Origin: Magnetospirillum sp. UT-4
GTDB taxonomy: Bacteria; Pseudomonadota; Alphaproteobacteria; Rhodospirillales; Magnetospirillaceae
Length of the DNA stretch: 64,000 nt
Direction of reading: 5' to 3'
Assembly: GCF_902729435.1 (NCBI RefSeq)
Contig: NZ_CACVCG010000057.1
Coordinates: 1-64,000 of the forward strand
Below the pieces are notes generated by a model. It had not been told where the DNA came from and did no database searches. It saw only the letters and a list, made by a program, of their open reading frames with translations. Position numbers and translations under genes: made by a program. Within the stretch, counting starts at the first letter, position 1. The number at the start of each line of letters is the position of its first letter. Positions 54,833 through 63,696 of this stretch are shown here, piece after piece.

Positions 54833-55755
54833 GGGTTCTGGTCACCGGTGCCACCGGCTTCGTCGGCCCCGCCATCTGCCGCGCCTTGGCGGCGCGGGGG
54901 CATCAGGTGGTGGCGGCGGCACGGCGGCCGGTCCCGGACCTGGAGACCCGGCTGGTGGGCGATCTCGGCCCCGATACACAGTGGAGCGCGGCGCTGGAGG
55001 GGTGCGAGGCGGTGGTCCACCTGGCCGCCCGCGCCCATGTCATGGACGAGAGCGAAGCCGACCCCTTGGCGGTGTTCCGCCGGATCAATTGCGACGGCAC
55101 CCTGCGTCTGGCCGAGCAGGCCGAGGCGGCCGGGGTGCGGCGCTTCCTGTTCATGAGCTCCATCAAGGTCAACGGCGAGGCCACCGCCCCTGGCCGCCCC
55201 TTCCGCGCCGACGATCCGCCGGCCCCCGTCGATCCCTACGGCATCGCCAAGGCCGAGGCCGAGGCCGGGCTGGCGGCCCTGGGCGGGTCCATGGCGGTGG
55301 TGATCCTGCGTCCGCCGCTGGTCCACGGCCCCGGCGCCAAGGGTAATCTGGCGGCGCTGATGCGGGTGCTGGCCCGCGGCTGGCCGCTGCCGCTGGGGGC
55401 CGTCGACAATCGCCGCTCGCTGGTCGGCCTCGACAATCTGGCCGATGCCGCCGGCTTCCTGCTGGACTCCGACGCCACCGGCCCGGTCCTGGTGCGCGAC
55501 GGCGAGGATGTTTCGACATCGCAACTGATGCGTCTGCTGGCCGCCGGCCTGGGCGTGCGGCCGCGCCTGCTGCCGGTTCCGCCGGCCCTGCTGCGGCTGG
55601 GCGGCGCCGGTCTCGGCCGCGGCGCGGCGGTGGCGCGCCTGCTGGGGTCGTTGACAGTGGACGATGCCCCCCTGCGGGCCTTAGGCTGGCAGCCGCCGCT
55701 TTCCCTTGCCGCGGGCCTCGCCCGCATGACCGCCGTGTTCCGAGAGAGGTCATGA
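54829..55755 (+). CDS. NDP-sugar 4-reductase/epimerase (WbpV-like)
   Basis: 308 residues, extended SDR. MRVLVTGATGFVGPAICRALAARGHQVVAAARR, VVHLAARAHVMDESEADPLAVFRRINCDGTLRLAEQA, FMSSIKVNGEATAPGRPF, PYGIAKAEAEAGL (Tyr-x3-Lys) and ILRPPLVHGPGAKGNLAALMRVL. The ARAHVM and SSIKVNGE strings are typical of UDP-2-acetamido-2,6-dideoxyhexos-4-ulose reductases that give UDP-QuiNAc or UDP-FucNAc for WbpL-type transferases. The 4,6-dehydratase partner is not present here. Overlaps both neighbours by ATGA. Confidence 0.86.
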   Translation: MRVLVTGATGFVGPAICRALAARGHQVVAAARRPVPDLETRLVGDLGPDTQWSAALEGCEAVVHLAARAHVMDESEADPLAVFRRINCDGTLRLAEQAEAAGVRRFLFMSSIKVNGEATAPGRPFRADDPPAPVDPYGIAKAEAEAGLAALGGSMAVVILRPPLVHGPGAKGNLAALMRVLARGWPLPLGAVDNRRSLVGLDNLADAAGFLLDSDATGPVLVRDGEDVSTSQLMRLLAAGLGVRPRLLPVPPALLRLGGAGLGRGAAVARLLGSLTVDDAPLRALGWQPPLSLAAGLARMTAVFRERS

Positions 55756-57155
55756 CCACCATTCCCGACAGCGTCATCCCCGTCATCCTGTCCGGCGGCG
55801 CCGGCACCCGTCTGTGGCCGCTGTCGCGGGAACTGCGCCCCAAGCAGCTGCTGCCCCTGGCCGGCGAACAGACCCTGCTTCAGCAGACCGTCGAGCGGGT
55901 GCCCGGCCGCCCGGTGGTGGTGTGCAACCAGGAGCACCGCTTCATTGTCGCCGAGCAGCTGCGCGAGATGGGACGCGAGCCCCGGGGCATCGTCATCGAG
56001 CCGGTCGGGCGCAACACCGCGCCGGCGGCGGCGGTGGCCGCCATCCTGGCCGAGGCCGAGCCCGACGCGTTGCTGCTGGTGATGCCGTCCGACCACCAGA
56101 TCCGCGATCTCGATGCCTTCCGCCGCGCCGTGGCGGCGGCGGTACCGCTGGCCCGCGACGGCCGCCTGGTGACCTTCGGCATCCAGCCCACCGAGCCCCA
56201 TACCGGCTACGGCTACATCAAGCGCGGCCCCGGCCTCGGCGACGGTTTCGCGGTGGAGCGCTTCGTCGAGAAGCCCGACCGCGCCACCGCCGAAGGTTAT
56301 GTGGCCGGGGGCGATCACTACTGGAACAGCGGCATCTTCCTGTTTCCCGCCCGGCTGTATCTGGACGAGCTGGGCCGGCGCGAACCGGAGATGGTGGAGC
56401 GGTCCCGCGCCGCCCTGGCCGAGGGATCGGGCGATCTGTTCTTCTTCCGCCTGGCCGAGGCGCCCTTCGCCGCCATCCGCGGCCAAAGCATCGACTACGC
56501 GGTGATGGAGCACACCGACCGCGCCGCCGTCATGCCGGTGGACATGGGGTGGTCGGACATCGGCTCGTGGACCGCCCTGTGGCAGCAGACCGGCCCCGAT
56601 GCCGAGGGCAACGTGCTGGTGGGCGACGTGCTGGCCATCGACACCGCCGGGTCCTATGTCCGCAGCGACCATCACCTGGTGGCGACCCTGGGGGTGCGCG
56701 ACCTGGTGGTGGTGGCCACCGACGACGCCGTGCTGGTGGCCGACAAGGCCCATGACCAGGACGTCAAGAAGATCGTCGAGACCCTGAAGGCCAGGGGCCG
56801 GGCCGAGGCCCAGGCCGGCACCCGGACCTGGCGGCCCTGGGGCTGGTTCCAGACCATCGACGACGGCTACCGCTACCGGGTCAAGCACATCGGCGTCAAT
56901 CCGGGGGCCAAGCTCTCCCTGCAGAAGCACTGGCACCGCTCGGAGCATTGGGTGGTGGTCACCGGCACCGCCCAGGTCACCTGCGGCACCGAGACCTTCA
57001 TCCTGCGCGAGAACGAATCCACCTTCATCCCGGCCGGGACCGTGCATCGCCTGGAGAATCCGGGCCGGGTGATGCTCAGGATGATCGAGGTGCAGTCGGG
57101 CGAGTATGTGGGCGAGGACGACATCGTCCGCATCGAGGACGAATACGGACGGTGA
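55752..57155 (+). CDS. manC: Mannose-1-phosphate guanylyltransferase / mannose-6-phosphate isomerase
   Basis: 467 residues, bifunctional. N-terminal nucleotidyltransferase (1-300): VIPVILSGGAGTRLWPLSRELRPKQLLPL with GGAGTRLWP, FIVAEQLREM, PSDHQIRD, FGIQPTEPHTGYGYIKRG, FVEKPDRATAEGYVAGGDHYWNSGIFLF. C-terminal cupin-like isomerase (330-467): RPWGWFQTIDDGYRYRVKHIGVNPGAKLSLQKHWHRSEHWVVVTGTAQVT with metal His residues. Supplies GDP-mannose for the gmd genes next to it. Full length of AlgA/ManC type II PMI-GMP enzymes. ATGA overlap with the preceding gene. Confidence 0.95.
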   Translation: MTTIPDSVIPVILSGGAGTRLWPLSRELRPKQLLPLAGEQTLLQQTVERVPGRPVVVCNQEHRFIVAEQLREMGREPRGIVIEPVGRNTAPAAAVAAILAEAEPDALLLVMPSDHQIRDLDAFRRAVAAAVPLARDGRLVTFGIQPTEPHTGYGYIKRGPGLGDGFAVERFVEKPDRATAEGYVAGGDHYWNSGIFLFPARLYLDELGRREPEMVERSRAALAEGSGDLFFFRLAEAPFAAIRGQSIDYAVMEHTDRAAVMPVDMGWSDIGSWTALWQQTGPDAEGNVLVGDVLAIDTAGSYVRSDHHLVATLGVRDLVVVATDDAVLVADKAHDQDVKKIVETLKARGRAEAQAGTRTWRPWGWFQTIDDGYRYRVKHIGVNPGAKLSLQKHWHRSEHWVVVTGTAQVTCGTETFILRENESTFIPAGTVHRLENPGRVMLRMIEVQSGEYVGEDDIVRIEDEYGR

Positions 57156-57159
57156 CGGC

Positions 57160-58113
57160 ATGAAGGCCCTGATCATCGGCGTTTCCGGTCAGGACGGCGC
57201 CTATCTCGCCCGCCATCTGGCGGGGTTGGGGATGGGTGTCTGGGGCACCTCGCGGCGGCCGGCGGCCGAGGCGCGCGACAGCCTCGACCGGCTGGGGGTG
57301 GCGCCCGAGCTGGTCCGGCTGGACCCCGCCGATCCCGCGGCGGTGCGGGCACTGCTTGCCGATCTGCGCCCCGACCAGATCTATCTGCTGTCGGCGCAAA
57401 GCTCGGTCTCGGTGTCGTTCGAGCGTCCGGCCGAAACCATCGCCAGCATCGTCGCCCCGACGGTGGCGGTGCTGGAGGCCATGCGCACCGACCTGCCCGC
57501 CGCCCGCCTGTTCCATGCGGGATCGTCCGAATGCTTCGGCACCGTCGATGCGCCGTGCGGCCCGAACTCGCCGTTCTTTCCGCCCAGCCCCTATGCGGTG
57601 GCCAAGGCCGCCGCCACTTGGACGGTGACCAATTACCGCCAGGCCTATGGGCTGTTCGCGGTGACCGGCATCCTGTTCAACCACGAATCGCCGCTGCATG
57701 CGCCGCGTTACGTCAGCCGCAAGATCGTCATCACCGCCGCCCGCATCGCCGGCGGCTCGGGCGAGCGTCTGTCTCTGGGCAACCTGGACGTCGCCCGCGA
57801 CTGGGGCTGGGCACCGGAAATCGTGGTGGGGATGCAGCGGATGCTGGGGATGGAGCGGCCCGAGGACCTGGTCATCGCCACCGGCCACACCGCCACCCTG
57901 CGCGCCTATCTGGACGAGGCGTTCTCGTCCTTCGGCCTCGACTGGCGCGACCATGTGGATGCCTCGGCCGGGCTGGTGCGGCCGACCGACGTCACCTGCA
58001 GCATGGCCGACGTGCGGCGCACAACCGAGGTGCTGGACTGGCGGGCCGAGACCGCCATGCCCGGAATCGTCCGCCGCCTGATCGAACACGAGGCGACGGG
58101 CAATCTGTTCTGA
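57160..58113 (+). CDS. GDP-mannose 4,6-dehydratase paralogue
   Basis: 317 residues, extended SDR close to Gmd but shorter. MKALIIGVSGQDGAYLARHLAGLGMGVWGTSRR, QIYLLSAQSSVSVSFERPAETIASIVAPT, HAGSSECFGTVDAPCGPNSPFFPPSPYAVAKAAATW (Tyr-x3-Lys), GILFNHESPLHAPRYVSRKIV and ARDWGWAPEIV. All substrate-region strings parallel true Gmd, yet it lies next to a separate full gmd. It may act on the Gmd product as a reductase/epimerase (GDP-rhamnose type) or on another GDP-sugar. Starts 4 bp after manC; its stop touches the stop of convergent gmd. Confidence 0.85.
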   Translation: MKALIIGVSGQDGAYLARHLAGLGMGVWGTSRRPAAEARDSLDRLGVAPELVRLDPADPAAVRALLADLRPDQIYLLSAQSSVSVSFERPAETIASIVAPTVAVLEAMRTDLPAARLFHAGSSECFGTVDAPCGPNSPFFPPSPYAVAKAAATWTVTNYRQAYGLFAVTGILFNHESPLHAPRYVSRKIVITAARIAGGSGERLSLGNLDVARDWGWAPEIVVGMQRMLGMERPEDLVIATGHTATLRAYLDEAFSSFGLDWRDHVDASAGLVRPTDVTCSMADVRRTTEVLDWRAETAMPGIVRRLIEHEATGNLF

Positions 58114-59163
58114 TCACTGCCGGCGGCCGGCGGCCTTGAGGTCGGCTTCCATCATCTCGGCCACCAGCTCCTGGAAGCTGATGGTGTGGCTCCAGCCCAG
58201 CACCGAGCGGGCCTTGGCCGGATCGCCCAGCAGCAGGTCGACTTCGGTGGGGCGGAAGTACTTGGGGTCGATCTCCACCAGCACGCGGCCGGTCTTGGCA
58301 TCGACGCCCTGCTCCTCGACTCCCGAGCCCCGCCATTCCAGGTCGATACCCACATGGCGGAAGGCCAACTCGACGAATTCGCGCACGCTGTGGGCCTCGC
58401 CGGTGGCCAGCACGAAGTCATCGGGCTTGTCCTGCTGCATCATCATCCACATGCCGCGGACATAGTCGCGGGCGTGGCCCCAGTCGCGCTTGGCGTCGAT
58501 GTTGCCGAGGAACAGCTTCTGCTGGCGGCCGCCGATGATGGCGGCGACGGCGCGGGTGATCTTGCGGGTGACGAAGGTCTCGCCGCGGATCGGCCCCTCG
58601 TGGTTGAACAGGATGCCGTTGGAGGCGTGGAAACCATAGGCCTCGCGGTAGTTCACGGTGATCCAGTAGGCATACAGCTTGGCCGCCGCATAGGGGCTGC
58701 GCGGATAGAACGGGGTGGTCTCGCGCTGGGGCGTCTCCTGGACCTTGCCGAACAGCTCGGAGGTGGAGGCCTGGTAGAACCGCACCCTGTCGCCCATGCC
58801 GAGGATGCGGATCGCCTCCAGCAGGCGCAGGGTGCCGATGGCGTCGGCGTTGGCAGTGTATTCCGGGGTCTCGAAGCTGACCTGCACGTGGCTCTGGGCG
58901 GCCAGGTTGTAGATCTCGTCCGGCTGGGTCTCCTGGATCACCCGCACCAGGTTGGTGGCGTCGGTGAGATCACCGTAATGCAGGGTCAGCGGCCGCCCCG
59001 ATTCGTGCGGGTCGTGGTAGAGGTGATCGACCCGGCCGGTGTTGAACGACGACGACCGTCGGCGCAGACCGTGCACCACATAGCCCTTCTCGAGCAGCAG
59101 TTCGGCGAGGTGGGCACCGTCCTGACCGGTGATGCCGGTGATCAGGGCAACTCTCTGGGACAT
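58114..59163 (-). CDS. gmd: GDP-mannose 4,6-dehydratase
   Basis: 349 residues. Converts GDP-mannose to GDP-4-keto-6-deoxymannose, the precursor of GDP-fucose, GDP-rhamnose and GDP-perosamine. [119 protein letters not shown], and [37 protein letters not shown]. Complete. ATG 59163 is used rather than an upstream TTG. A TTGACA lies at 59220-59225 on the minus strand, over the stop of the preceding gene, with a weak -10 (CATAAC) 15 bp on, so gmd may have its own promoter. Confidence 0.96.
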   Translation of the reverse strand: MSQRVALITGITGQDGAHLAELLLEKGYVVHGLRRRSSSFNTGRVDHLYHDPHESGRPLTLHYGDLTDATNLVRVIQETQPDEIYNLAAQSHVQVSFETPEYTANADAIGTLRLLEAIRILGMGDRVRFYQASTSELFGKVQETPQRETTPFYPRSPYAAAKLYAYWITVNYREAYGFHASNGILFNHEGPIRGETFVTRKITRAVAAIIGGRQQKLFLGNIDAKRDWGHARDYVRGMWMMMQQDKPDDFVLATGEAHSVREFVELAFRHVGIDLEWRGSGVEEQGVDAKTGRVLVEIDPKYFRPTEVDLLLGDPAKARSVLGWSHTISFQELVAEMMEADLKAAGRRQ

Positions 59164-59221
59164 CCGCAATGCGCCTTGTGACAACAGTGTCGCGAAGGGT
59201 TATGGGAGCGCGCCGCAAATG

Positions 59222-60874
59222 TCAACTGAGGCCGGCCACCCGCTTGCGCGCCACCACCAGGACCACGTCGCCGAAGCTCACCGGGATCACCCAGCTCTTG
59301 GGGAACAGGCGGCCGAATCCGGCGGCGGCCCGGCCCAGGACCCCGGGCAGCAGCGCCGCCGCCTTCTCCCACAGATAGGGGACGGTGGCGTAATGGCGGT
59401 AATCCTCGAGCATCAGCACCTCGAAGCCCGATTGCTCGAGCCAGCGGCGCAGCAGCGGGCGGGTGAAGTAGAAGATGTGCATGTCCATCAGCCACGGCCA
59501 GCGTCGCCCCAGCAGGCGGGCGAAATCCGAGCCGGCGTCCAGGGTGGACAGCGCCACCACGCCGCCGTCCTTCAGCAGGCGGTTGATCTGGGCGAGATAC
59601 CCCAGGGGGTCGGCGACATGTTCCAGCACGTCCCAGGTGGTGACCACGTCGTAGGGCGGCTTCAGCGCGGTGGCGGCGCTGTCCAGGGTGCCCTGGTGGA
59701 CGGTGACGCCCACCTGCTCGGCGGCCATGCGCGACGCCCAGCGCGACGGATCGACCCCTTCGGCGTCCCAGCCGCGCCGTTTCGCCTCGGCGACGAACAG
59801 GCCGCAATAGGCGCCGACGTCCAGCAGCGCGCCGGATTTGGGCAGGTGCGGCGCGATGCGGTCGAAGGTGAAGGCGAAGTTGACCTCGCGGGCGGCCCGG
59901 TTGGCCAGGTACAGCGGGTCCTCGACATCGGCGTACAAATCCGCCAGCTGCGGCGGCTGGTCCGCCGCCGGCACCTGCATCAGCCCGCATTGCAGGCACA
60001 GGACCACGCGCGGGGTGCTGGAATGGCCCATGCTGGAGCAGCGGAAGGTGTCGGCCTCGGTCGAGGCGCGGGACTCGCTGGGGGCATGCACCTGGTTCAG
60101 GTAGGTCGAGCCGCAGGCGTAGCAGCGGCCCTCGACCTCGGGCGCCGCCACGAATTCCTTGCTGCCGAACCAGGACGAGGCGGTCAGCCGCAGCAGCTTG
60201 GCGACACCGTTGATGATTTCCCATTTCGGGATCTTGGACACCCCGGAATGGCGGTCGCGGAACTGGATCGGCACCTCCCGCATGCGGAAGCCGGCGCGGT
60301 GCAGCCGGAACACCGTCTCCATGAAATAGGAATAGCCCTGGGCCTTCAGCTTGGCGCAGCGGCGCGAGCGCAGCATGGCGACGCGGAAGGCCCGGAACGA
60401 GGTGGTGAACTCGTGCACCGGCACCCGCAGCAGGGTGTAGGCCAGCGTGTTGGCGCAGACGCTGAGGAACTTGCGGTAGCCCTCGTAATCGCTGGAGCCG
60501 CCGGCCGCGTAGCGCGAGCCGATGACGAAATCCGAGTCCTCCAGCGCCGCCAGCAGGGCCGGGATTTCGGCCGGATCGTGCGACAGGTCGGCATCCATGG
60601 TGACCAGGCGGTCGTAATCGTGCTGGACGGCATGGACCATGGCCAGCTGGTGGGCGGTGCCCAGGCCCAGCTTGCCGGGGCGGTGGACCACGTGCAGGCG
60701 CGGATTGGCGGCGGCCATCTCGTCGAGATGCCGACCGGTGCCGTCGGGCGAATTGTCATCGACCACCAGCACTTCGAACTCGGGATCGAGGGCGAAGATG
60801 CGTCCCAGCAGCAGATCGATGTTGGTGCGCTCGTTGTAGGTGGCGGTGAAGATCAGCGTTTTCTGGGCGGCCAT
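59222..60874 (-). CDS. Fusion of family 2 glycosyltransferase and SAM methyltransferase
   Basis: 550 residues. First part (1-240): DPM1-like GT2 with TLIFTATYNERTNIDLLLGRIF, EVLVVDDNSPDGTG, GLGTAHQLAMVHAVQHDYDRLVTMDADLSHDPAEIPALL (DAD) and IQFRDRHSGVSKIPKWEI. Linker (255-305) with a Cys pair CYACG and later CLQCG, suggesting a zinc ribbon. Second part (320-510): class I methyltransferase with GALLDVGAYCGLFVAEAKRRGWDAEGVDPS and VVTTWDVLEHVADPLGYLAQINRLLKDGG. Both activities look intact. The fusion probably transfers and then methylates the same sugar or links both steps at the membrane. Not interrupted by any frameshift. Confidence 0.92.
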   Translation of the reverse strand: MAAQKTLIFTATYNERTNIDLLLGRIFALDPEFEVLVVDDNSPDGTGRHLDEMAAANPRLHVVHRPGKLGLGTAHQLAMVHAVQHDYDRLVTMDADLSHDPAEIPALLAALEDSDFVIGSRYAAGGSSDYEGYRKFLSVCANTLAYTLLRVPVHEFTTSFRAFRVAMLRSRRCAKLKAQGYSYFMETVFRLHRAGFRMREVPIQFRDRHSGVSKIPKWEIINGVAKLLRLTASSWFGSKEFVAAPEVEGRCYACGSTYLNQVHAPSESRASTEADTFRCSSMGHSSTPRVVLCLQCGLMQVPAADQPPQLADLYADVEDPLYLANRAAREVNFAFTFDRIAPHLPKSGALLDVGAYCGLFVAEAKRRGWDAEGVDPSRWASRMAAEQVGVTVHQGTLDSAATALKPPYDVVTTWDVLEHVADPLGYLAQINRLLKDGGVVALSTLDAGSDFARLLGRRWPWLMDMHIFYFTRPLLRRWLEQSGFEVLMLEDYRHYATVPYLWEKAAALLPGVLGRAAAGFGRLFPKSWVIPVSFGDVVLVVARKRVAGLS

Positions 60875-60966
60875 GCTTGGACTTTCACACGCCGGCGCCG
60901 ATGGCCGGCGCGCTTTTCGTTCGGCGCGGTAGGTTTAGCACCCGGTTCCGGTGATGGCAAAAGCCA

Positions 60967-62451
60967 TTATCCCGCCGTCCGGATGTTGGTCTGGATCAGC
61001 TTCAGCGCGCCCTTCGCCTTGGACAGGAACTGGTGGCGCGAGCGGGTCTGGAAGACGCTGCGGGCGATGTAGCGCGGCCGGAAGTAGAAGCGCCGATAGG
61101 CCCATTTCTGCAGCTTCGCCAGGGCCTGGTGATCCAGGTGCTGGTGCCAGTGATCGACCACGAAGCCCTTGGTCGGGTTGCGGGCGAATTCCTGCCAGCG
61201 CCCCTCGGCCACCACCCCGGCGGCGACCGCCTGGTCGTAGATCTCGGTATTGGGATAGAGCTTGAGGATCGAGACCTGGGCGTAGTCGGGGTCGAGCCCG
61301 ACAAGGAAGTCGATGTTGCGCTTGACGTCGGCCACCGTCTTCTCGAACGGCAGGCCGATGATGTAATCGGCCACGGTGAGGATGCCGAACTCGCGGCACC
61401 ACTTGAAGGCGTCCCTCACCTTCTGGGTGTTGGTGCCCTTGCGCAGGTGCTTGAGGCCCTCGTCCGAGCCGGTCTCGACGCCGAACGAGATCATGCGCAG
61501 GCCGCTGGCCTTGGCGCGCCGCAGCGATTCGCGGGTGACCATGTTGACGCGGCCGCGGAAATCCCAGGTGATCCTCAGGCCCCGGCGGTCCAACTCGTCG
61601 CAGAAGGCGATGACCTTCTTGTCGTTGATGTTGAACAGGTCGTCGTAGAAGCGGAATTCCTTGTAGCCCATGGCCAGGCACTGCTCGATCTCGTCGCAGA
61701 CGGCGGCCGGGCTGCGCTCGCGGTAGCTCTTGATCGGCACGTCGCAGAAGGTGCAGCGGTACGGGCAGCCGCGCGACGAGATGATGGTGGCGAGGTCGTC
61801 GCTGGAGCCGATGATGTTGTAATATTTGTTCTGGCGGATGTACTTGCGGTCCACCACCGGCAGCGCGTCGATGTCGTCCACATAGGCGGCGGGCACCGAG
61901 ACGCGGGCCAGGAACCGCTTGTCGGTGGTCGGATTGGCCAGGAACGGCTTGATGGAGTCGCGGGTGTAGACACCGCGGATATGGGTGAAATCCGCGCCCT
62001 TCTCCAGGCACTTCACCAGTTCGGTGAACACGATCTCGCCCTCGCCGACGACGATGCTGTCGAACAGGGGAAGCTCGGACGCCTCCTTGGGGTAGGCGAT
62101 GGGATGGTGGCCGCCCAGGCACAGGTGAACGGCCGGGTTCACCTCGCGGCACATCCCGGCGACCTTCATCACATCGACCAGGCCGATGGTGAAGGAGGTG
62201 ATGCCGACCACATCGGGGCGCACCTCCTCGATGTAACGGCGAAGTTCCGGATAGCGTGTGCGTTCGGCGACGCAGTCCTTGAAATAGAATTGATGGCCCT
62301 GGGTGTTCTGTTCCAGATAGGTCAGAACGTAGAGCGCGCCAAGTGGCGGGAACGCTCCGAAGGAGTCCGCTTCAAGGAACTCCTCACCCTGCTCGTCGGG
62401 ATTTTCAATAACCGTATTTTCGGCAGGGGGATTGATGATAAGAATGCGCAT
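60967..62451 (-). CDS. B12-binding-type radical SAM protein
   Basis: 494 residues. N-terminal cobalamin-binding-like domain (1-150; MRILIINPPAENTVIENPDEQGEEFL, GITSFTIGLVDVMKVAGMCREVNPAVHLCLGGHHPIAYP). Radical SAM domain (215-400) with the cluster motif C229-x3-C233-x2-C236 (RGCPYRCTFC), FRFYDDLFNINDKKV and MISFGVETGSDEGLKHL. A C-terminal tail of ~90 residues (QHLDHQALAKLQKWAYRRFYFRP) matches hopanoid/lipid-type and BchE-like B12 radical SAM proteins only loosely. Substrate unknown; methyl transfer to or rearrangement of a glycan or lipid is possible. Start ATG 62451 is the family-like MRILIINPP. Confidence 0.88.
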   Translation of the reverse strand: MRILIINPPAENTVIENPDEQGEEFLEADSFGAFPPLGALYVLTYLEQNTQGHQFYFKDCVAERTRYPELRRYIEEVRPDVVGITSFTIGLVDVMKVAGMCREVNPAVHLCLGGHHPIAYPKEASELPLFDSIVVGEGEIVFTELVKCLEKGADFTHIRGVYTRDSIKPFLANPTTDKRFLARVSVPAAYVDDIDALPVVDRKYIRQNKYYNIIGSSDDLATIISSRGCPYRCTFCDVPIKSYRERSPAAVCDEIEQCLAMGYKEFRFYDDLFNINDKKVIAFCDELDRRGLRITWDFRGRVNMVTRESLRRAKASGLRMISFGVETGSDEGLKHLRKGTNTQKVRDAFKWCREFGILTVADYIIGLPFEKTVADVKRNIDFLVGLDPDYAQVSILKLYPNTEIYDQAVAAGVVAEGRWQEFARNPTKGFVVDHWHQHLDHQALAKLQKWAYRRFYFRPRYIARSVFQTRSRHQFLSKAKGALKLIQTNIRTAG

Positions 62452-62580
62452 GTCTTGCTCTGGGCATCTACTCGTTGCAATGCACATTAACGCAACCGTG
62501 TTCGGCTTGTCGAGAATCCCGGGAAGTGGCATTGTCCGGCTTTCTCCGGGGCAACGCCAACGCTCCGGTCGGGGCGGACC

Positions 62581-63696
62581 ATGAAGAAGATCATCCTCGT
62601 CAATGTGGCGGTGCTGACCCTGCTATGGGGGCTGTCGGAGGCGGTGTCGTGGTATCTGCTGGAGAAGCGGGCCTCGCATCGCTTCACCGACGCCTTCCTG
62701 CAACAGGTCTATGGCGACCGCTGGCCGGACTTGAAGACCGCGCTGCTCGAGGAGGGCCGGCCGGTGGCCTACCTGCCGTTCGCCGAATACATGGAGCGCC
62801 CGGTGCGCGGCCGGCACCTGGTGGTCAATGCCGACGGACGCCGGTCCAATACCGCTGCCGAGGAGGCGCTGACCGCTGGCCCGTCCAGCATCTACGTGTT
62901 CGGCGGCTCGACCACGTTCGGCTACGGCGTCCTCAACCACGAGACCATCCCCGCCCACCTGGAGCAGGTCCTGCGCGAGAACGGCCACGCCGGCTGGCGG
63001 GTGCACAATTTCGGCGCCGCCTCGTACTATTCGACGCCCGAGCGGGTGCGCTTCCTGCAGATGCTCAACGCCGGCCACATCCCCGGCGTGGCGGTGTTCA
63101 TCGACGGCCTCAACGACTTCCACTATGCCGAGGTGCCGGACCGGTCGGGCGCCTCCGACCAGATCGAGCACAATTTCAACCCCACCGCCGCCGACCACGC
63201 CCGCGAGATCGTGCGCGCCGCCGCCAAATACTCCTATACCATCGATCTGCTGGGCCAGCTGGCGCGCCGCTTCCTGCCGGCCTCGCCGGCACCCGCATCG
63301 GCGACGGTCGCGCCGGTCGAGGTGGACGAGGTCGGACCCGCCATCACCCGGCTGAGCAACAACCGGCGCATGCTGGCGGCGGTCGGGCGCGAATTCGGGA
63401 TCCGCATGCTGTTCGTGCAGCAGCCGGTTCCGACCTACCGCTACGACCCGGCCCGAGGCACGGTGCCGCTGGACTTCTTCAAGGCCGGCATCGGCAAGCA
63501 TACCCGCTCCGGGCAGGCCTACCAGCGCCTGGCCGCCACCCGCGCGGCGGGTGGCCTGGCCGATGTGCTGTGGCTGGCCGATCTGGCCATCGACGCGCCC
63601 ATGTACGTCGATACGGTCCACTATTCCTCGGCCTTCAACCGCCGCATCGCCGAGGAGATCTATGGCGCTCTCGACCTGCCTCAGCCCGGCCGGTAG
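62581..63696 (+). CDS. SGNH/GDSL-like hydrolase anchored in the membrane
   Basis: 371 residues. N-terminal signal anchor (about 3-26, IILVNVAVLTLLWGLSEAV), then a periplasmic SGNH fold: block I YVFGGSTTFGYGV with the Ser, block II at NFGAASYYS with Gly, block III FIDGLNDFHY with Asn, and block V Asp-x2-His in YVDTVHYSS near 340. Such proteins are O-acyl esterases or acyltransferase partners that modify surface polysaccharides. It is divergent from the radical SAM gene (129 bp). The gene's end overlaps the end of the convergent YfhO-like gene by 16 bp. Confidence 0.85.
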   Translation: MKKIILVNVAVLTLLWGLSEAVSWYLLEKRASHRFTDAFLQQVYGDRWPDLKTALLEEGRPVAYLPFAEYMERPVRGRHLVVNADGRRSNTAAEEALTAGPSSIYVFGGSTTFGYGVLNHETIPAHLEQVLRENGHAGWRVHNFGAASYYSTPERVRFLQMLNAGHIPGVAVFIDGLNDFHYAEVPDRSGASDQIEHNFNPTAADHAREIVRAAAKYSYTIDLLGQLARRFLPASPAPASATVAPVEVDEVGPAITRLSNNRRMLAAVGREFGIRMLFVQQPVPTYRYDPARGTVPLDFFKAGIGKHTRSGQAYQRLAATRAAGGLADVLWLADLAIDAPMYVDTVHYSSAFNRRIAEEIYGALDLPQPGR

